This document shows, piece after piece, positions 31,820 to 44,370 of a stretch of DNA of 64,000 nt. The notes beneath the pieces are model-generated. The model did no database searches. It was not told the origin of the DNA and worked only from the letters and a program-made list of their open reading frames with translations. The DNA is from Perkinsus olseni (taxonomy: Eukaryota; Perkinsozoa; Perkinsida; Perkinsidae). The stretch spans positions 1 to 64,000 of the forward strand of contig JABANP010000237.1 of the NCBI GenBank assembly GCA_013115135.1, given 5' to 3'. The translations under genes and the position numbers were made by a program. How positions within the stretch are numbered: position 1 is the stretch's first letter; every line of letters begins with the position of its first letter.

Positions 31820-32735
31820 GTAAGAGTGATGATCTCAGTCTTCGGTCTGTGTGAGTACGTACTTTAACGCCGGTTGTTCCGGCTTAGCTAGACTCTTGCC
31901 GATGTGCTCAGTTAGAGACTCTCTGTAGCGTTGACATGCAGTGCAATCAGACGGTTCCTTAGGAAGCTTTCCTCGGGGATACATTCGAACGGAGGCTGTT
32001 CGAACAGGAGATCTTCGGTGGCATTCAGTCTTCAGCCACTTGCCCCTCCTCAGTTCTCCTTCTGGCCGAAAGGACTGCTCTCAAGTCAGCTCCGACAGCA
32101 GCTAAAGAAGGTTGCCCAGATCCGTGAACTCCTGACGGTGGCAGACGGTGATCTCTCTGTTCAAGGCGTATCACCCGAGGGCCAATCTGTTGATCTCGAC
32201 GATGGCGTCGCAGCGAACGCTGTCCGAGGCTATAGGCGACTCATCGTCAACTTGTGATGTACCATTGTGTAGCATGTCTCGAATGTAGCCTATCTGTTGC
32301 TGCTGATCGATTTCAATAGCAGTGAATTTGTATGCTGTGGGTATTTGGTTTCGCTGTCCCTTATCCCTTGAGCCACGACCCATAATCCACCCCCCTTTTC
32401 TCTCCTAGTTTTTGCTTGGTTTGGTTCAACAGTGCTCACACAGAACTTACATCCTGGGGGCGGTACCGACTCAGTGAGACAGTTTCAGTCTCATAGCCGT
32501 CTTAAGGCCCGAGGTTCCCCAGCCGACCTCAATGAGCACTACCCAATTCTAATAAGCAACAGCGGTTGAAAAAAGCGCGCGCCCCGTACCGCGCAAGATC
32601 ATCTCGGAGGGTCAACTTCCAAGTGTTGAGCCCTCCCACACAATGCATATACTGTAGTCGTTCCGTTGGTTATAATTATTATCAGTAGGTGTATAATTTG
32701 AGGGTTCTCACGGGTATTGGCATCTTGTTTCCACC

Positions 32736-35700
32736 ATGGCGCCTGGTGGACAGGACGCCTCCGTAGCGCATGAAGAGCTTCTACGCAATATCGCACAGGT
32801 AGCTGAATCGGTTGCCAGTCGGGAACTCTGCCCTTTCGAACTCTGCACGGCTCGTTAGCAAGCGACCTTGAACGGCCTCATGAGGCTTAGAGGGTGTTAT
32901 CCGGCCCGCTCTCTTACGAATCGGCTGTAGTGCTATCGAGCTGTATCCTCAGCTCGGTCTGGATATCCCCGAAGACCTCCTTGTGAGCGTGACCAAGATA
33001 AGCACGTCTAAGCACCAGTACAAGCAGGTGATGCTCCCATAACGAATAACGAATCTTTCCTTCCGTGTTGAGCTCGAGCGACCTGTGTGATCATGCCGCT
33101 TTTTCAGTGTTTGTGGCTGCACCACAAGCTCTTGGAGTCACAGTTGGGGCTGCCCCCGAGCCTGCATAAGACAATCAATAGCTGTCTGTTGTTCTGCGCT
33201 GGTACGGCGACGTAGGGATGATAGAACCTGAATGCAGCAATTGTATGCTCAGTTGAAGCGAGAGATTTCTCACGCTGCGAGGCCTATTTTGAACGAATAA
33301 AAGCCGCGTCTCCTGACGGGCCAAGTGCTAAGGTATTACCGTGTTCCTGACACCTCTAGCTATGCGGTGGCAATGGCAGGACTATGGTAATATGATGCGG
33401 TATTACGCGGCCATTGGAGAGTTCGAGAAGGCGCTGGGGATACTTCAAAATATAAAGGGAGTCGTTCCCGATAACGTCACGTGAGTATTCTCATACACAA
33501 CTGGATGACGTGCTACACTAGGTGTAATACGGTACTGAGTGTTTGTGTGAAGAACCAGCAACTGGCCATAGCCGAGGCGATGCTGCACGAGTTGTCGAAG
33601 CCTCTTGATGAGGACGGCACGTGCGTGGCCGACGTTGTGACCTACAACACTGTCATGAAAGGGTAGTCTGATTTTCTCTGTTTTCTGCGGAAATGGCCGG
33701 TGGTGATCAGATACGCCCGTCTAGGAGGCTTGGCTAGGTGTGATCATCTCATGAGTTTGATGGAGACTCAAGAGGTGATCGCTGGATGAGATGGGCCTAG
33801 GGCGAGCTGCGACCTCTGTCAGATTGCTCCAACAGCAGTTACCTACGGCATTCTCCTCGATTGCTGTATAAATGCTAATGACATGCCCCGAGCGCAGAGG
33901 GTCTTCCAGGAGATACGCCAACACCAGACGGCGGAAGTCGGGGGAGAGGATGGGAGCGCGGTTGGGTCTTCCGAGCAGGGCCGAAAAGGTCTTGGCCTCA
34001 ACACGGTGGGTGGGCTTGTGTTGTTAACAGCGTCGATAATAGCTCATACCTGTTGCTGTATGGTTGTGTCCCTAGACTCGACACGTTTGGTAGCTAGTGA
34101 TGCCAGGGTGTCGTCTCTCGTTGGAAGTGTCGTGACTCAGGTTATGTACACAACACTCATTAAAGGACATGCGAAGGCAGGGGACGTGGATGCTGCCATG
34201 AGCGTGTGAGCCCGCTGAAGCGCTAGCGGACTAAACACTTCGTCGTGTTTTAAAGGCTGTTGCTGGTCTATAGCCAGCGAATTATTCGCTGCCAATACAC
34301 TCATTTTGGAGTGATATTATTGTGTCGGCTCTATTAGATACGAGGAGATGAAGATCTCCGGGGTAGCTCCGGATCTCATAACATTCTCCATCCTCATCAA
34401 ATCCAACTGCGATTCAGGTCGAGTTGGTATGAGCCTAGGACTACTAAGAGAGATGCTGGTGAGCCGCTCAGCTTACTCCTGAATTCTAAGGCCAAATCCT
34501 CAGGATGCCGGTCACCAACCAGATGAGATTGTCTACAACAATCTCCTTCTCGGGTGCTGCGTCGTCGGTGTGAAGTTAACGCCTCCGTTTGATGACAGGC
34601 GGAGGCTAGCGGCCGCGATACTTGAGGAGATGCAGCGAAGCAAGGTCGGGCCCGGGAACGTTCGAGTCCTCAGCCGGAGCTGGAGTGCCTCTGTCGGACA
34701 GTAGCGTCTGTTTGTTACTACAGGTCTCTGGGTCGAGCGCGACATTTCAGCATTCTTATGAAGGTCATCATAGCTACAGCCGGTGATGCGTCGGATGATG
34801 GTGACGTTGTTCGAAGATATGATGCTGTTTTTGAGGAGTGCCTGGATTTACTTGACGTATTATCGGCAGGCGAAGCTCGGAGCGTCGGACGGCGGCCTTA
34901 GGTTCGGATGGAGAGGGACTACCAGGTTATTCCTGAGCTGAGGCTTTACACTCAACTTGCGCAACAAACAGTGGGGAAGACGGAAGTCTAGTGCAACGGT
35001 AGTCGTTCGAGAATGGCGCTATTCGCAGATCCGCCAGCACAATGGAGGAGTGACCTTGAGGGTCTGTGGCAGCATGATTGGTCGGCATATGCGTAACCTA
35101 CAGCCGAACCAACCCCAGCCAGTCGTTCCTAAGGGGACTGCCAACACTCGTAGGGCGATGTCAGCTGTCGCGGGGGTCACTATCACTTCTGAGATTGTAG
35201 GCAATTTGGCGCCGAAGAATAGGGTGGATGTGATAACGAGGCAAACGGTGGAGACGCTGTTGGCGAGCGCCACGACCTCTAACCTCCTTGAGACGACACT
35301 TCAGCTCTTGGAGCTCTTCATTAAATTCCGGGTAGTGTCGTCGGAGCCATAGCGAGGTTACTCCTGCTGTGGTGGCAGGTTGTCGAAGTCCCTGATGTCC
35401 AAGATGCTCTGACGGCGAAACTCGAGAGTATGCTGTCAAAGAAGAAGCGAGGTGGAACTTACGTTCGAGAGATGAGACGAATAGTCGCGACCTACGGTTA
35501 GTTGCGTTCATAGATCATCTTGGCTCGGACGCTGCTTCTCCCTTTGCAGCATCGGAGCCGGAGCGGTACCTAGCTAGTACGACGGTGTTCAATGGAGTGA
35601 CTGAGGCTGCGGATGATCCTGATGAGGGCGGTTGGAGAGTGACCCGAGCTCGGAGGAGGACGGCTAGCGATGGTATTAGCTTCTTGGTGCTCTTCGATGT

Positions 35701-35811
35701 CTAGTGAACTCGTCAGATTCATCGCAATCGACTCCCTCGGGTCGCAGACTTCCTCGCAGTAGGGGAAGTAGACGGACGCCACAGGAAGGCTCGTGGAGGA
35801 AGCCCCTCTGA
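32736..35811 (+). CDS. pentatricopeptide repeat (PPR) protein, many short introns
   Basis: PPR proteins bind organellar RNA in a sequence-specific way. ATG 32736 lies in a strong context (ccaccatgg). Its exon (MAPGGQDASVAHEELLRNIA) ends at donor gtagct. Repeats follow in order: YYAAIGEFEKALGILQNIKG then VPDNVT; CVKNQQLAIAEAMLHELSKP then DVVTYNTVMKG; VTYGILLDCCINANDMPRAQ then RVFQEIR; VMYTTLIKGHAKAGDVDAAM; YEEMKISGVAPDLITFSILI; and HQPDEIVYNNLLLGC. The 35-residue spacing and NAxxD/VTYN motifs are typical. The C-terminus (RYLASTTVFNGVTEAADDP, a 44-nt intron, then SSQSTPSGRRLPRSRGSRR) ends at 35811. The middle exon joins are not all fixed. The last part is duplicated at 46.7-47.1 kb. Confidence 0.72.
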
Positions 35812-36000
35812 TCACAGCTGACTGGGGCGGTATTGATTGTACCTTGTACGGTGTCCTGTTCCGCGGAGTGCTTGTCCATGTACCGATGTGCGCAACTTTA
35901 TCTGGTGTCCATTCAGTGGAATTGTTTAGTTCAGTTATCGATAAGCTTCGTGGTATCTTATTCATACCTTGTCTTGTGCCGCTCGGTAAGGGGTATTATT
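35378..36000 (+). repeat. segmental duplication, copy 1 (PPR 3' end)
   Basis: Matches 46672-47265 in order and strand. The block at 35787-35900 is essentially identical to 47043-47156. It covers the last PPR coding exons and 3' flank. Confidence 0.88.
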
Positions 36001-36400
36001 GAGACTTGTTCTCTACGTGGAGTCCTTTCAAGTGGTTGAGCGATTGTCAGCGGCCGCGAAGAGGACGGGATTGAGACAAATCGGGCGAATCTGACGGGAC
36101 AGATAGTGAGCGGAAAAGGGGTTCAGAAAGTAGAAGTAAGCACTGTATTTGAAGGCAGAAGGAAACGGGGCAGGGTGAGTGGATGATGCTGTTAAACGAG
36201 CGTCTCACAGACCCTCAGAAGGGACGTCGCGTAGAACTTCATCGAGTCAGAGTGCCCAGTGACTGCGCTGGCTGGTAAATGGTTACTGATGAGAGTGTCT
36301 AGCACCTGGTGACTGGTGACAGGGCCCTTTGATGACTGTAAAAGGAAGATCTTGCATCTCGAATATTCACTCCTTCTTTCCTGGATGTCTCGTTGTATGA

Positions 36401-36486
36401 GTCACTTCAGCTTAGTGTCAGAGCTTCTGCTCCGTGACTCACGGACTGTGAACAGGAGGTCGTCGGTTCAATCCTGGGAAGCGGCT
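36401..36486 (+). tRNA. tRNA-like gene (His GTG, or Arg CCG with intron), 16-nt insertion
   Basis: Folds as acceptor GTCACTT/AAGCGGC (6 of 7 pairs), D arm GCTT-AGTGTCA-GAGC, anticodon stem TTCTG/CAGGA, T arm with box B GGTTCAATCC. Two readings exist. Loop CTGTGAA gives His, with 16 nt (a 7-bp hairpin tccgtga-c-tcacgga and one base) inserted before the loop. Or the loop CTCCGT plus A gives Arg(CCG), with a 16-nt intron at the canonical 37/38 site that pairs with the anticodon. Position 26 is missing. It sits at the edge of a minisatellite and may be a pseudogene. Confidence 0.4.
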
Positions 36487-36500
36487 AGAGTGTTTGGTTG

Positions 36501-38472
36501 GATGCCTGGTGGCTGGTATCTGGTGACTGGTGACGGTGTCTAGTGACTAGTGACTGGTGACTGGTGACAATGTCTAGTGTCTAGTGTCTAGTGCCTGGTG
36601 ATTGGTGACGGTGTCTAGTGACTGGTGACAGTGTCTAGTGTCTAGTGCCTGGTGGCTGGTGACGGTGTCTAGTGACTAGTGACTGGTGACTGGTGACAGT
36701 GTCTAGTGTCTAGTGCCTGGTGACTCTTCACCAGTCACTGGTGACGGTGACTGGTGACAGTGTCCTGTGCCCAGTGACTGGTGACTGGTGACAGTGTCCT
36801 GTGCCCGGTGACTGGTGACAGTGTCCTGTGCCCAGTGACTGGTGACAGTGTCTAGTGATTGGTGACAATGTCCCGTGACTGGTGACTGGTGGCAGTGTCT
36901 AGTGTCTAGTGTCTAGTGCCTGGTTTCTAGTGACTGGTGACAGTGTCCAGTGACTGGTGACTGGTGACTGGTGACGGTGTCCAGAGACTTGAGACAGTGT
37001 CTAGTGTCTAGTGTCTAGTACCTGGTGTCTGGTGACTCGTGACAGTGCCCTGTGCCCAATGATTTGTGACAGTGCCTAGTGTCTAGTGCCTGGTGACTGG
37101 TGGCAGTGTCTAGTGTCTAGTGTCTAGTGCCTGGTGACTGGTGACAGTGTCCTGTGCCCAGTGACTGGTGACAGTGTCCTGTGCCCAGTGACTGGTGACT
37201 GGTGACAGTGTCCTGTGCCCAGTGACTGGTGACTGGTGACAGTGTCCTGTGCCCAGTGACTGGTGACTGGTGACAGTGTCCTGTGCCCAGTGACTGGTGA
37301 CAGTGTCTAGTGATTGGTGACAATGTCCCATGACTGGTGACTGGTGGCAGTGTCTAGTGTCTAGTGCCTGGTTTCTAGTGTCTAGTGACTGGTGACAGTG
37401 TCCAGTGACTGGTGATGATGACTGGTGACGGTGTCCAGAGACTTGAGACAGTGTCTAGTGTCTAGTGACTGGTGACTGGTGACTGGTGACTGGTGACGGT
37501 GTCTAGTGACTGGTGACTGGTGACTGGTGACAGGTGACAGTGTCTAGTGTCTAGTGCCTGGTGGTTGGTGACGGTGTCTAGTGACTAGTGACTGGCGACA
37601 GTGTCTAGTGTCTAGAGCCTGGTGACTGGTCACCAGTCACTGGTGACGGTGTCTAGTGTCTAGTGCCCAGTGACTGGTGACAGTGTCCTGTGCCCAGTGA
37701 CTGGCGACAGTGTCCTGTGCCCAGTGACTGGCGACAGTGTCCTGTGCCCAGTGACTGGTGACAGTGTCCTGTGCCCAGTGACTGGTGACAGTGTCTAGTG
37801 CCTGGTGACTGGTGACTGGTGACAGTGTCCTGTGCCCAGTGACTGGTGACAGTGTCTAGTGACTGGTGACAGTGTCCTGTGCCCAGTGACTGGTGACAGT
37901 GTCCTGTGCCAAGTGACTGGTGACAGTGTCCTGTGCCCAGTGACTGGTGACAGTGTCCTGTGCCCAGTGACTGGCGACAGTGTCCTGTGCCCAGTGACTG
38001 GTGACAGTGTCCTGTGCCCAGTGACTGGTGACAGTGTCTAGTGCCTGGTGACTGGTGACTGGTGACAGTGTCCTGTGCCCAGTGACTGGTGACAGTGTCC
38101 TGTGCCCAGCGACTGGTGACAGTGTCTAGTGTCTGGTGACTGGCGACAGTGTCCTGTGCCCAGTGACTGGTGACAGTGTCTAGTGCCTGGTGACTGGTGA
38201 CTGGTGACAGTGTCCTGTGCCCAGTGACTGGTGACAGTGTCCTGTGCCCAGCGACTGGTGACAGTGTCTAGTGTCTGGTGACTGGCGACAGTGTCCTGTG
38301 CCCAGTGACTGGTGACAGTGTCCTGTGCCCAGTGACTGGTGACAGTGTCTAGTGCCTGGTGACTGGCGACAGTGTCCTGTGCCCAGTGACTGGTGACAGT
38401 GTCCTGTGCCCAGTGACTGGTGACAGTGTCTAGTGGTTGGTGACTGGTGACAGTGTCCCGTGCCTAGTGAGT
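36501..38472 (+). repeat. minisatellite, (CTGGTGACTGGTGACAGTGT...) family
   Basis: About 2 kb of variants of ctggtgac and agtgtctagtg / agtgtcctgtgcccagtga. A 34-nt unit with tgtcctgtgcccagtgac dominates the right half. The long ORFs across it on both strands are products of the repeat. Directly follows PPR 3' flank and precedes the secreted-family copy at 38878. Confidence 0.95.
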
Positions 38473-38594
38473 GCCATAGGAGGATGTTCTTGCTCCACGG
38501 TCATTCGGCCGCATCCCTCAGGCTCCCGCTGGCTCGGCGCTCGGGGTCATCCCAATCCAGATCCTAAGCTTGAAGAACAGAGTCTCATCGTTCG

Positions 38595-38877
38595 CTCCAC
38601 CAAACTTGCGTACATTCAGCCAGCCTTACCCCGGAGTGCTCTGCTTCAGGTAGAGATCTGCATTTACAGATGCCTCCGGTCCCCCCTGTCGGGAGGTTCG
38701 ATCTCCCTCATGGCTAGGCCTCATCTCGGAAAGGACATATCAGCAGATCAGATATTACCACCAATGATTTACCTACTGGTGACTACGGTGACAAGACAGG
38801 CTCACGCGCGCCACGGATTCAACCTGGGACAACTTGTCCCGTAGCCATTCCGCACAGAAAACTTGAATACCGCGAGG
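38595..38877 (+). promoter_or_regulatory. conserved 5' flank of the secreted-protein family
   Basis: Similar sequence precedes other copies (for example 48755-49023). Shared pieces include acttg.gtacattcagcca-type, ctaggcct.atct, gggacaacttgtccc and the run up to the start codon. gggacaacttgtccc is itself a palindrome; related forms precede copies 2, 4 and 5. Likely promoter plus 5' UTR; inferred from conservation only. Confidence 0.45.
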
Positions 38878-39662
38878 ATGCTCAGAACATCGTTCATGAT
38901 TGTGGCCATCATCCCCTGTCATCCACGCCGTCATCGCGAACTACGGCGACGCCTTCTGGGGGAATGACAGTGTCGGCAGCTCAAACCAAAGTCCCCCACT
39001 TCGCTCTCTACGTCTACCTGTGGTGGCTGAGGAACCGCCCAACTGCTTGCCACCGACTGACTACCGCCGCGGGAAGAACTACTGCTGGTACATTCTGGAG
39101 AATAGCCCTCGGCACCGAAGTTCATTCCGGCATGCTTATTCGCTCCAACACTTCTGGATGGGGCTGGTACGTTACCCTGGAGCATTTGGCCTCCGTGGCG
39201 GACTCACTCCCGACCGATGTTGGTGTCTGGGCCGAAGGTCGAACTCTCATAACCACTACTCTACCCTCTGGGATTATCCTTGACTTGGACTTCTCTGTTC
39301 CACAAATCGGAAAGTGGGGTGGAGTTGTTGTCGGTAACGAAAAGCAGATTGAGTTCAAGATAGAGCTGTCCACTAGCGTCAATATTCCGTACATGGGCAC
39401 GCTATCAGGAAAGGGCGTCGATACTGCCATTGCTTCTGTGCATATGAAGGGAGGGAGGCATGGGCTTTTCGCTGCGGTCACTGCGATCAGCGAAGTTAAC
39501 GATCTGTTCTCGGAGATAGTCTTCTACGCAGACGTCTGGTCCATGGACCTGAAACGCTGGAACTACGACTGCTACATCGAAGTGCTCATCAGTGGCTCGA
39601 AAGACGGTTTCGAGTTCAAATACGACAACTCATTGACCATTTTCTACCAAAAGTCTTATTGA
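38878..39662 (+). pseudogene. secreted-protein family copy 1 (subfamily A), frameshifted
   Basis: Collinear with intact copies: LRLPVVAEEPPNCLPP, GKNYCWYILEN, GTEVHSGMLIRSNTSGWGWY, LPTDVGVWAEGRT, VELSTSVNIPYMGTL style and a C-terminal FYQKSY. The usual upstream start is TTG instead of ATG. One extra base near 38910 and one near 39108 break the frame, relative to copies 2 and 3. From 39110 to the stop at 39660-39662 the frame is open, so decay is recent or the indels are assembly errors. Confidence 0.7.
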
Positions 39663-41767
39663 GTATTAGTTTTTGCCTTACTATTTGTCTCTCCGCACAC
39701 CAAAACATTATCTTCTGACTCAGAAGTTCTGAGGAAAGCTATCATACTGTGGATCACCATCATTAAGTCTCGCTGATGCAATGGATTCGAATTTTCGATT
39801 ACATTCCCTCTGTTATCATACGTATCACTGAGCCCTTTCTCAGTGGTAACGGTGGATAAGGCAGAATAGGACGCTCGAGCGCCGCTGGCGAGGAGTCCCC
39901 CTTTTTCTCAAACGTGTTAAGATTAAGATTATTCGTAATGGTTCTGTTAATTTTATTATGTACTCCTACTTGTATGCTCATTGTTACGAATCATTGAGAA
40001 TTAGAGGAGGACCGAGGAACTACATGACTACATTCATCTTCGTGACGCGGCTGATGTTGATCTGTGATGTGCACTCTCAGCGGAATAGAGAGTATCGCTC
40101 ATTCAAGTATACTCCTGCGATACTAACGAGATCTATGAGTTGTTCTTGATCTATGGCCGTATACCGTCACTTCCAATCCAGTAAGGAGAATGCTTCAATC
40201 GAGGGAACTCGTGTTGGGTTGCAAGGAGCGATATCATCTCGCTGATCTACTCAACACATATCTTCGTCGCATACCGATCATGGGAATCCGCAGGACATCA
40301 GACCGCCCAAACCCAGTGTTTTAGGATTCCACTGAATCACGATGCGATATAGCGAGCAGCGCTCCGACCACAGGCGCTCCTCTCCCACCTGCGCGCGCGT
40401 GCGATATTTCAGCTACCTGAGGCTAGGTGGAGGCCGAGACGTTGCCTCTCATAATCTCTCCCCACTCCATACCTCTTTATTTCTGGGTGACTCTTGGCGG
40501 CGCTGTTGATCGGTCTGCCGATGACCATTTCTCGCTGCCCACCCCAACGTCTACGTCGGTGGGCAATCCGGACGCTCAGCGACCGTTGCATTGTATCGGA
40601 GTTCCCGCTCATCAATAGGATAACCATTGACCGGAATACAAATCATCCGCAGCCTCTCTCAGCATGTCAGTGCCTCGAAAGGGCGGTGTTGTGGGTAATA
40701 ACTCATGGCCCGACAAACCCGAGTGTGTGACTTTAGAGTCTAGCTTCGGTTCCGGCTTAGTTATATTCTTGACCATGCTGACCGGCTGACCGTGGATGTT
40801 TCGTTGACAGCAATTGGTTGATTCGGCGGAAAACCAATCAACGACCATCCCATGCCCTCACGTAACGAGGCTCACGTGTACGAATTCTTCTGCATTTAAC
40901 TCAGCGTCTGATCCTGTGACATACCTGATCATACTTGTGTTTCTGATTTCAAGTCGACTCTTTTATCGGGACTTTGCGGGGATCTCGTCGCGGAATGGAC
41001 GCTCTTGCGCACAGGTTGTGCCAGGCTGGTCTCCGTTATAGACGGCCTACCCATCGATAGCCATACTGGACTGAGGTGAAGCGTCGGGGTGTGCATTCAA
41101 AGGATCAGGATCAGGGAATCGATGAGGTCGGTGTAGCCAGTAGGAACCAACTGAATCATCAAATGGATATCCGGATGCGGCATCTTCAAGGTGGGTCAAA
41201 CAACGCTCGTTACCACTTCCGTGAAACTATCTTAGAAAGATAAGTTTGCGAGGCTCGGAGCACTAGCTGACCTGGTTACCGGCCCTTATCAAGTCTAGTT
41301 GTCACCGTATTGGGACCAGAGATACGTGCACATGCATTCTGCTGGTTTCTGAAGCAGACAGTCTAATGAATCTCATATGAGACACTGTCTGTGACCCGCC
41401 CCCCGCAGGAACATCAGTATGAGACTCCGTGCAATGGATTATCTGCAGCCAGCTTTGCATTACTACGGAAGTATTCTTTCGCACTAGGATAGACTGTGAA
41501 GGGGGCTCCAGCGAGCTCACGTACAATCAGCTTGCCTCTATGCGGAATTCGTTGCTCCTATTGGATTTCCAAATTCGTAGGGTTCTTCAGTCCACCCTTT
41601 CTGAGGTTTCGATCTCCCGGTAACTAGGCCTATGTCCAAAAGTATCATAGGCGGTCCTTCATCTATGATGACTAGCGTTTAATGTTGACGGCGGAAAGAC
41701 AGGCGGACGCGCACGCCACTGACTCAATCTGGGACAATTTGTCCCGTGGCCTTCTCGACCAGAAGAC
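39663..41767 (+). other. repeated flanking module between family copies
   Basis: No gene supported. 40420-40640 resembles 50130-50240 (acgctcagcga..gttgcattgtatcg), and 41400-41767 resembles 50380-50756. A hairpin follows copy 1 at 39826-39845. Confidence 0.5.
39826..39845 (+). promoter_or_regulatory. 3' UTR hairpin of subfamily A, copy 1
   Basis: CACTGAG, 6-nt loop, CTCAGTG, about 165 nt after the stop of copy 1. The same stem with a 7-nt loop follows copy 3 at 45193-45213. Confidence 0.6.
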
Positions 41768-42565
41768 ATGAAACCCGCAAGCATGCCCAGAAAGTCGTTT
41801 ATGATCGGGGTCATCATCGCTGTCATCCAATCCGTTGTATTGGTCCACGCCGACTCCTTCTGGGTGAATGACACTACCGTCAGCTCAGGGAACAGTCCTC
41901 CACTTCGCTCCCTACGTCTGCCTGTTGTGGCCGAGGAACCACCCAACTGCTTACCTCCAGCTAATCAATATCATGGGAAGAACTACTGCTGGTTCGTTCT
42001 CGAGGATACTCCCCGGACTCAAGTTCATTCCGGCATGCTCATCCGCTCCAATACTTCCCACACAGGCTGGTACGCTACCCTGGAACTGATAGTCCTCGTG
42101 CCGGACTCGCTCCCGACCGATGTTGGTATCTGTGCTGAGGGTTATACTTTCCTGAAACTCTTATTACCAATGGGGATAACGGTGGACTCAACCTTCTATG
42201 TGCCACGGATCGGGGCAGTTGGAGGAAAAGATGTCGGCAAGGACGAAAAGGAAATTGAGTTCGGTGTAGAACTGTCCACCACGGTGAACGTTCCGTATAT
42301 GGGGACGGTGACGGCCAAGGGCGAGGACTCTGCCGTTGCTTCTATTCATACGACGGGCGGAATGAATCAGATCCACACATCGGTCACTGCACAAGGCCAC
42401 TCCGAGCCGCTGTCCTCGGACATAACTTTCTACGCCGAAGTCTGGGCCGAAGACCTTGAACATTGGCATTACGACTGTGTTGTTGACGTGATTATCGATG
42501 GCTTGAAGGACGGTCTGGAGATCCACTACGAAAAGCCATTGCCCGTATTCAGTCAAGAATCCTGA
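41768..42565 (+). CDS. secreted-protein family copy 2 (subfamily B), intact
   Basis: Single exon, 265 codons. ATG 41768 starts a signal peptide (FMIGVIIAVIQSVVLVHA, cleavage likely before DSFW). The mature part has LRLPVVAEEPPNCLPP, GKNYCWFVLED, TQVHSGMLIRSNTSHTGWYA, LPTDVGICAEG, VPYMGTVTAKGEDSAVASIH, EVWAEDLEHWHYDCVVDVII and ends FSQES. Four Cys and N-glycosylation sites (NDT, NTS) fit an extracellular protein. No family recognised outside this window; lineage-specific in my judgement. Role unknown. Confidence 0.8.
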   Translation: MKPASMPRKSFMIGVIIAVIQSVVLVHADSFWVNDTTVSSGNSPPLRSLRLPVVAEEPPNCLPPANQYHGKNYCWFVLEDTPRTQVHSGMLIRSNTSHTGWYATLELIVLVPDSLPTDVGICAEGYTFLKLLLPMGITVDSTFYVPRIGAVGGKDVGKDEKEIEFGVELSTTVNVPYMGTVTAKGEDSAVASIHTTGGMNQIHTSVTAQGHSEPLSSDITFYAEVWAEDLEHWHYDCVVDVIIDGLKDGLEIHYEKPLPVFSQES

Positions 42566-44370
42566 TCTCGACTCCGATCATTTTTGGAAGCATTCTATTA
42601 TGTCCTGCTCGCTGAACCATCCGTTCCCAACTCTATCGATTTTATTTCGGATCATCATCGAGCTTTGGTGGTGTGATAACTTCCCATTATTACGAGTTTC
42701 GTGTCTTTGTTAGTTTGCGTGCCAGCGACCCGATTTTATAGCAATGCAAATAAGGTCGAGTACACATGAAGCTCGCCTCTCTTCATTGCCATAATCTTCA
42801 GCTGACTTGTTTCGTATCTACCATCAGGTTGAAGAGACTAAGTTACGAGTAAAATTACGAGATTTTGCGACGTAGAGTGGTGAGTCACGACTCATGACAT
42901 TGACGATCACGGTGAGCATCGATCAGAGACGTATACTTCGAGGCTCCTAACTCTATGCTTCAGTAATGCTCATGCCATCGTGTGCTATGATGCTGATGTC
43001 CGCGAATGGTCTTCACTTTTATCGTATCCACTCACTATTAGCTATGGAAACTGATTCTGGAGACGAGAATCCTATTGAGTTATGTGGGGGCTTCGAACCT
43101 GCCGAGGTTCGGGCAGCCCGGCGTATGATAGATAATAAGTTTTTGGTGATACTCATCAAAGTCGAGCAGTCACATAGTCACATACCAGTACGATGCCAAT
43201 CGTCAGCGGTGGCACAGCATGTTTGTTGCAACCAATGTGGGGATGTACTCAGATAATCACCAATACTTTCAACATTATCGTTCGCAGTCTTCTCATGTGT
43301 TATCGAGGCCAGAGGGCAGACGAAGCTGGATAAAGTATGCGGCCGTGGACGACACGGTGAAGTTTGACTACTCTCTATCGTATATTCGAGATGCAAATGC
43401 GGAACTCAGGAGAGGGGAGGGAGTACTACGCTCGCACCCTGCAAACTGCTAGGGACCCACAGTGGGTCACCCACTGCTCTCCATCCCTCCCACATGACCA
43501 CCGACAGGTGTGACACACCGTGTGAGGAGATTCCGTGAGAGGGCCCCACCCTAGTTGTGCAAACGGGCAGCTCTTGAATAGTCACCCTTCAAGCATTCTC
43601 GTACACAAACAAAGTTGTGATGTCCCATACACATCATCTGAAGCGTTGATGTTCACTGCAATCTGTGTTTAACAAGCAGAAGGAGTGATGCACCAGTAGT
43701 GGGATGTTGCGCACTTCGTGTGCATGCGTGCTTCATCAGATCTATAGCTAGTCGGCGCGGCTGATATAGTTGGTCGTCGTCCCAGCTCTTACCGCCCTCT
43801 ATCGTCACTCCTCTCAGTAACCACTTAACCTAAGGCCCCTCGCGGGTGTGTTAACTGAATCTGAGCACTAGAGTCACCACCAGTTCATATACGACCCGAA
43901 CCCTACAACACACTGGCTTCTGCCAAGCAGACCGACCCTAGAAGCGGGGAATGACTCATGAGGCTAATGCTTGACTGCATCCGCTGCATTGGCATCTCAT
44001 GCAGACAGACTGTGAACGGAGCTCCTACGATACCCCTCGACGTTGATCTAGTTTTGCCGATGCTCTTCGCAAAACTTGCGTGCAATGAGCTAGCTTCACC
44101 CCAGAATTAAATTTGGTTGTTTCTAGCCTAGAATTTCTACGCCAGAAGTTCCAGCAGGCTTTCGACTTCTTCAGTTCCTCCCTGGCTTGAGTTGGATCCC
44201 CCTTATCACTGGGCCCATATCTCGGAGAACCGGACACCGGCTCGCTTTGGTTTTATGACGATTACCAGTCGGTGACGACGGCAACAAGAGAAGGTGACGC
44301 GACGTCACTGACGCGGGAGCCGCAGATTGTCCCCGGGACACTGTTCCGCGGCTATTTCTGCACGCGCGGT
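42566..44370 (+). other. flanking module downstream of copy 2
   Basis: 42891-43140 recurs at 49433-49860 and 51855-52110 (gagcatc...gagacgtatact, cttcag.aatg, gattctggag.cgag). The small ORF at 42966-43256 lies in this repeat and is open only here. No other gene seen. Confidence 0.5.

Noticed and set aside
37110..38041. ORFs reading HCHQSPVTGHRT or SVLCPVTGD repeats
   Set aside because: Artefacts of the minisatellite; no start context, splice sites or family.
39826..39845. Bacterial intrinsic terminator
   Set aside because: Eukaryotic DNA; stem followed by no T run and conserved only in one gene subfamily.
42966..43256. 96-codon ORF as a gene
   Set aside because: It lies in a repeated flank and is not open in the other two copies.
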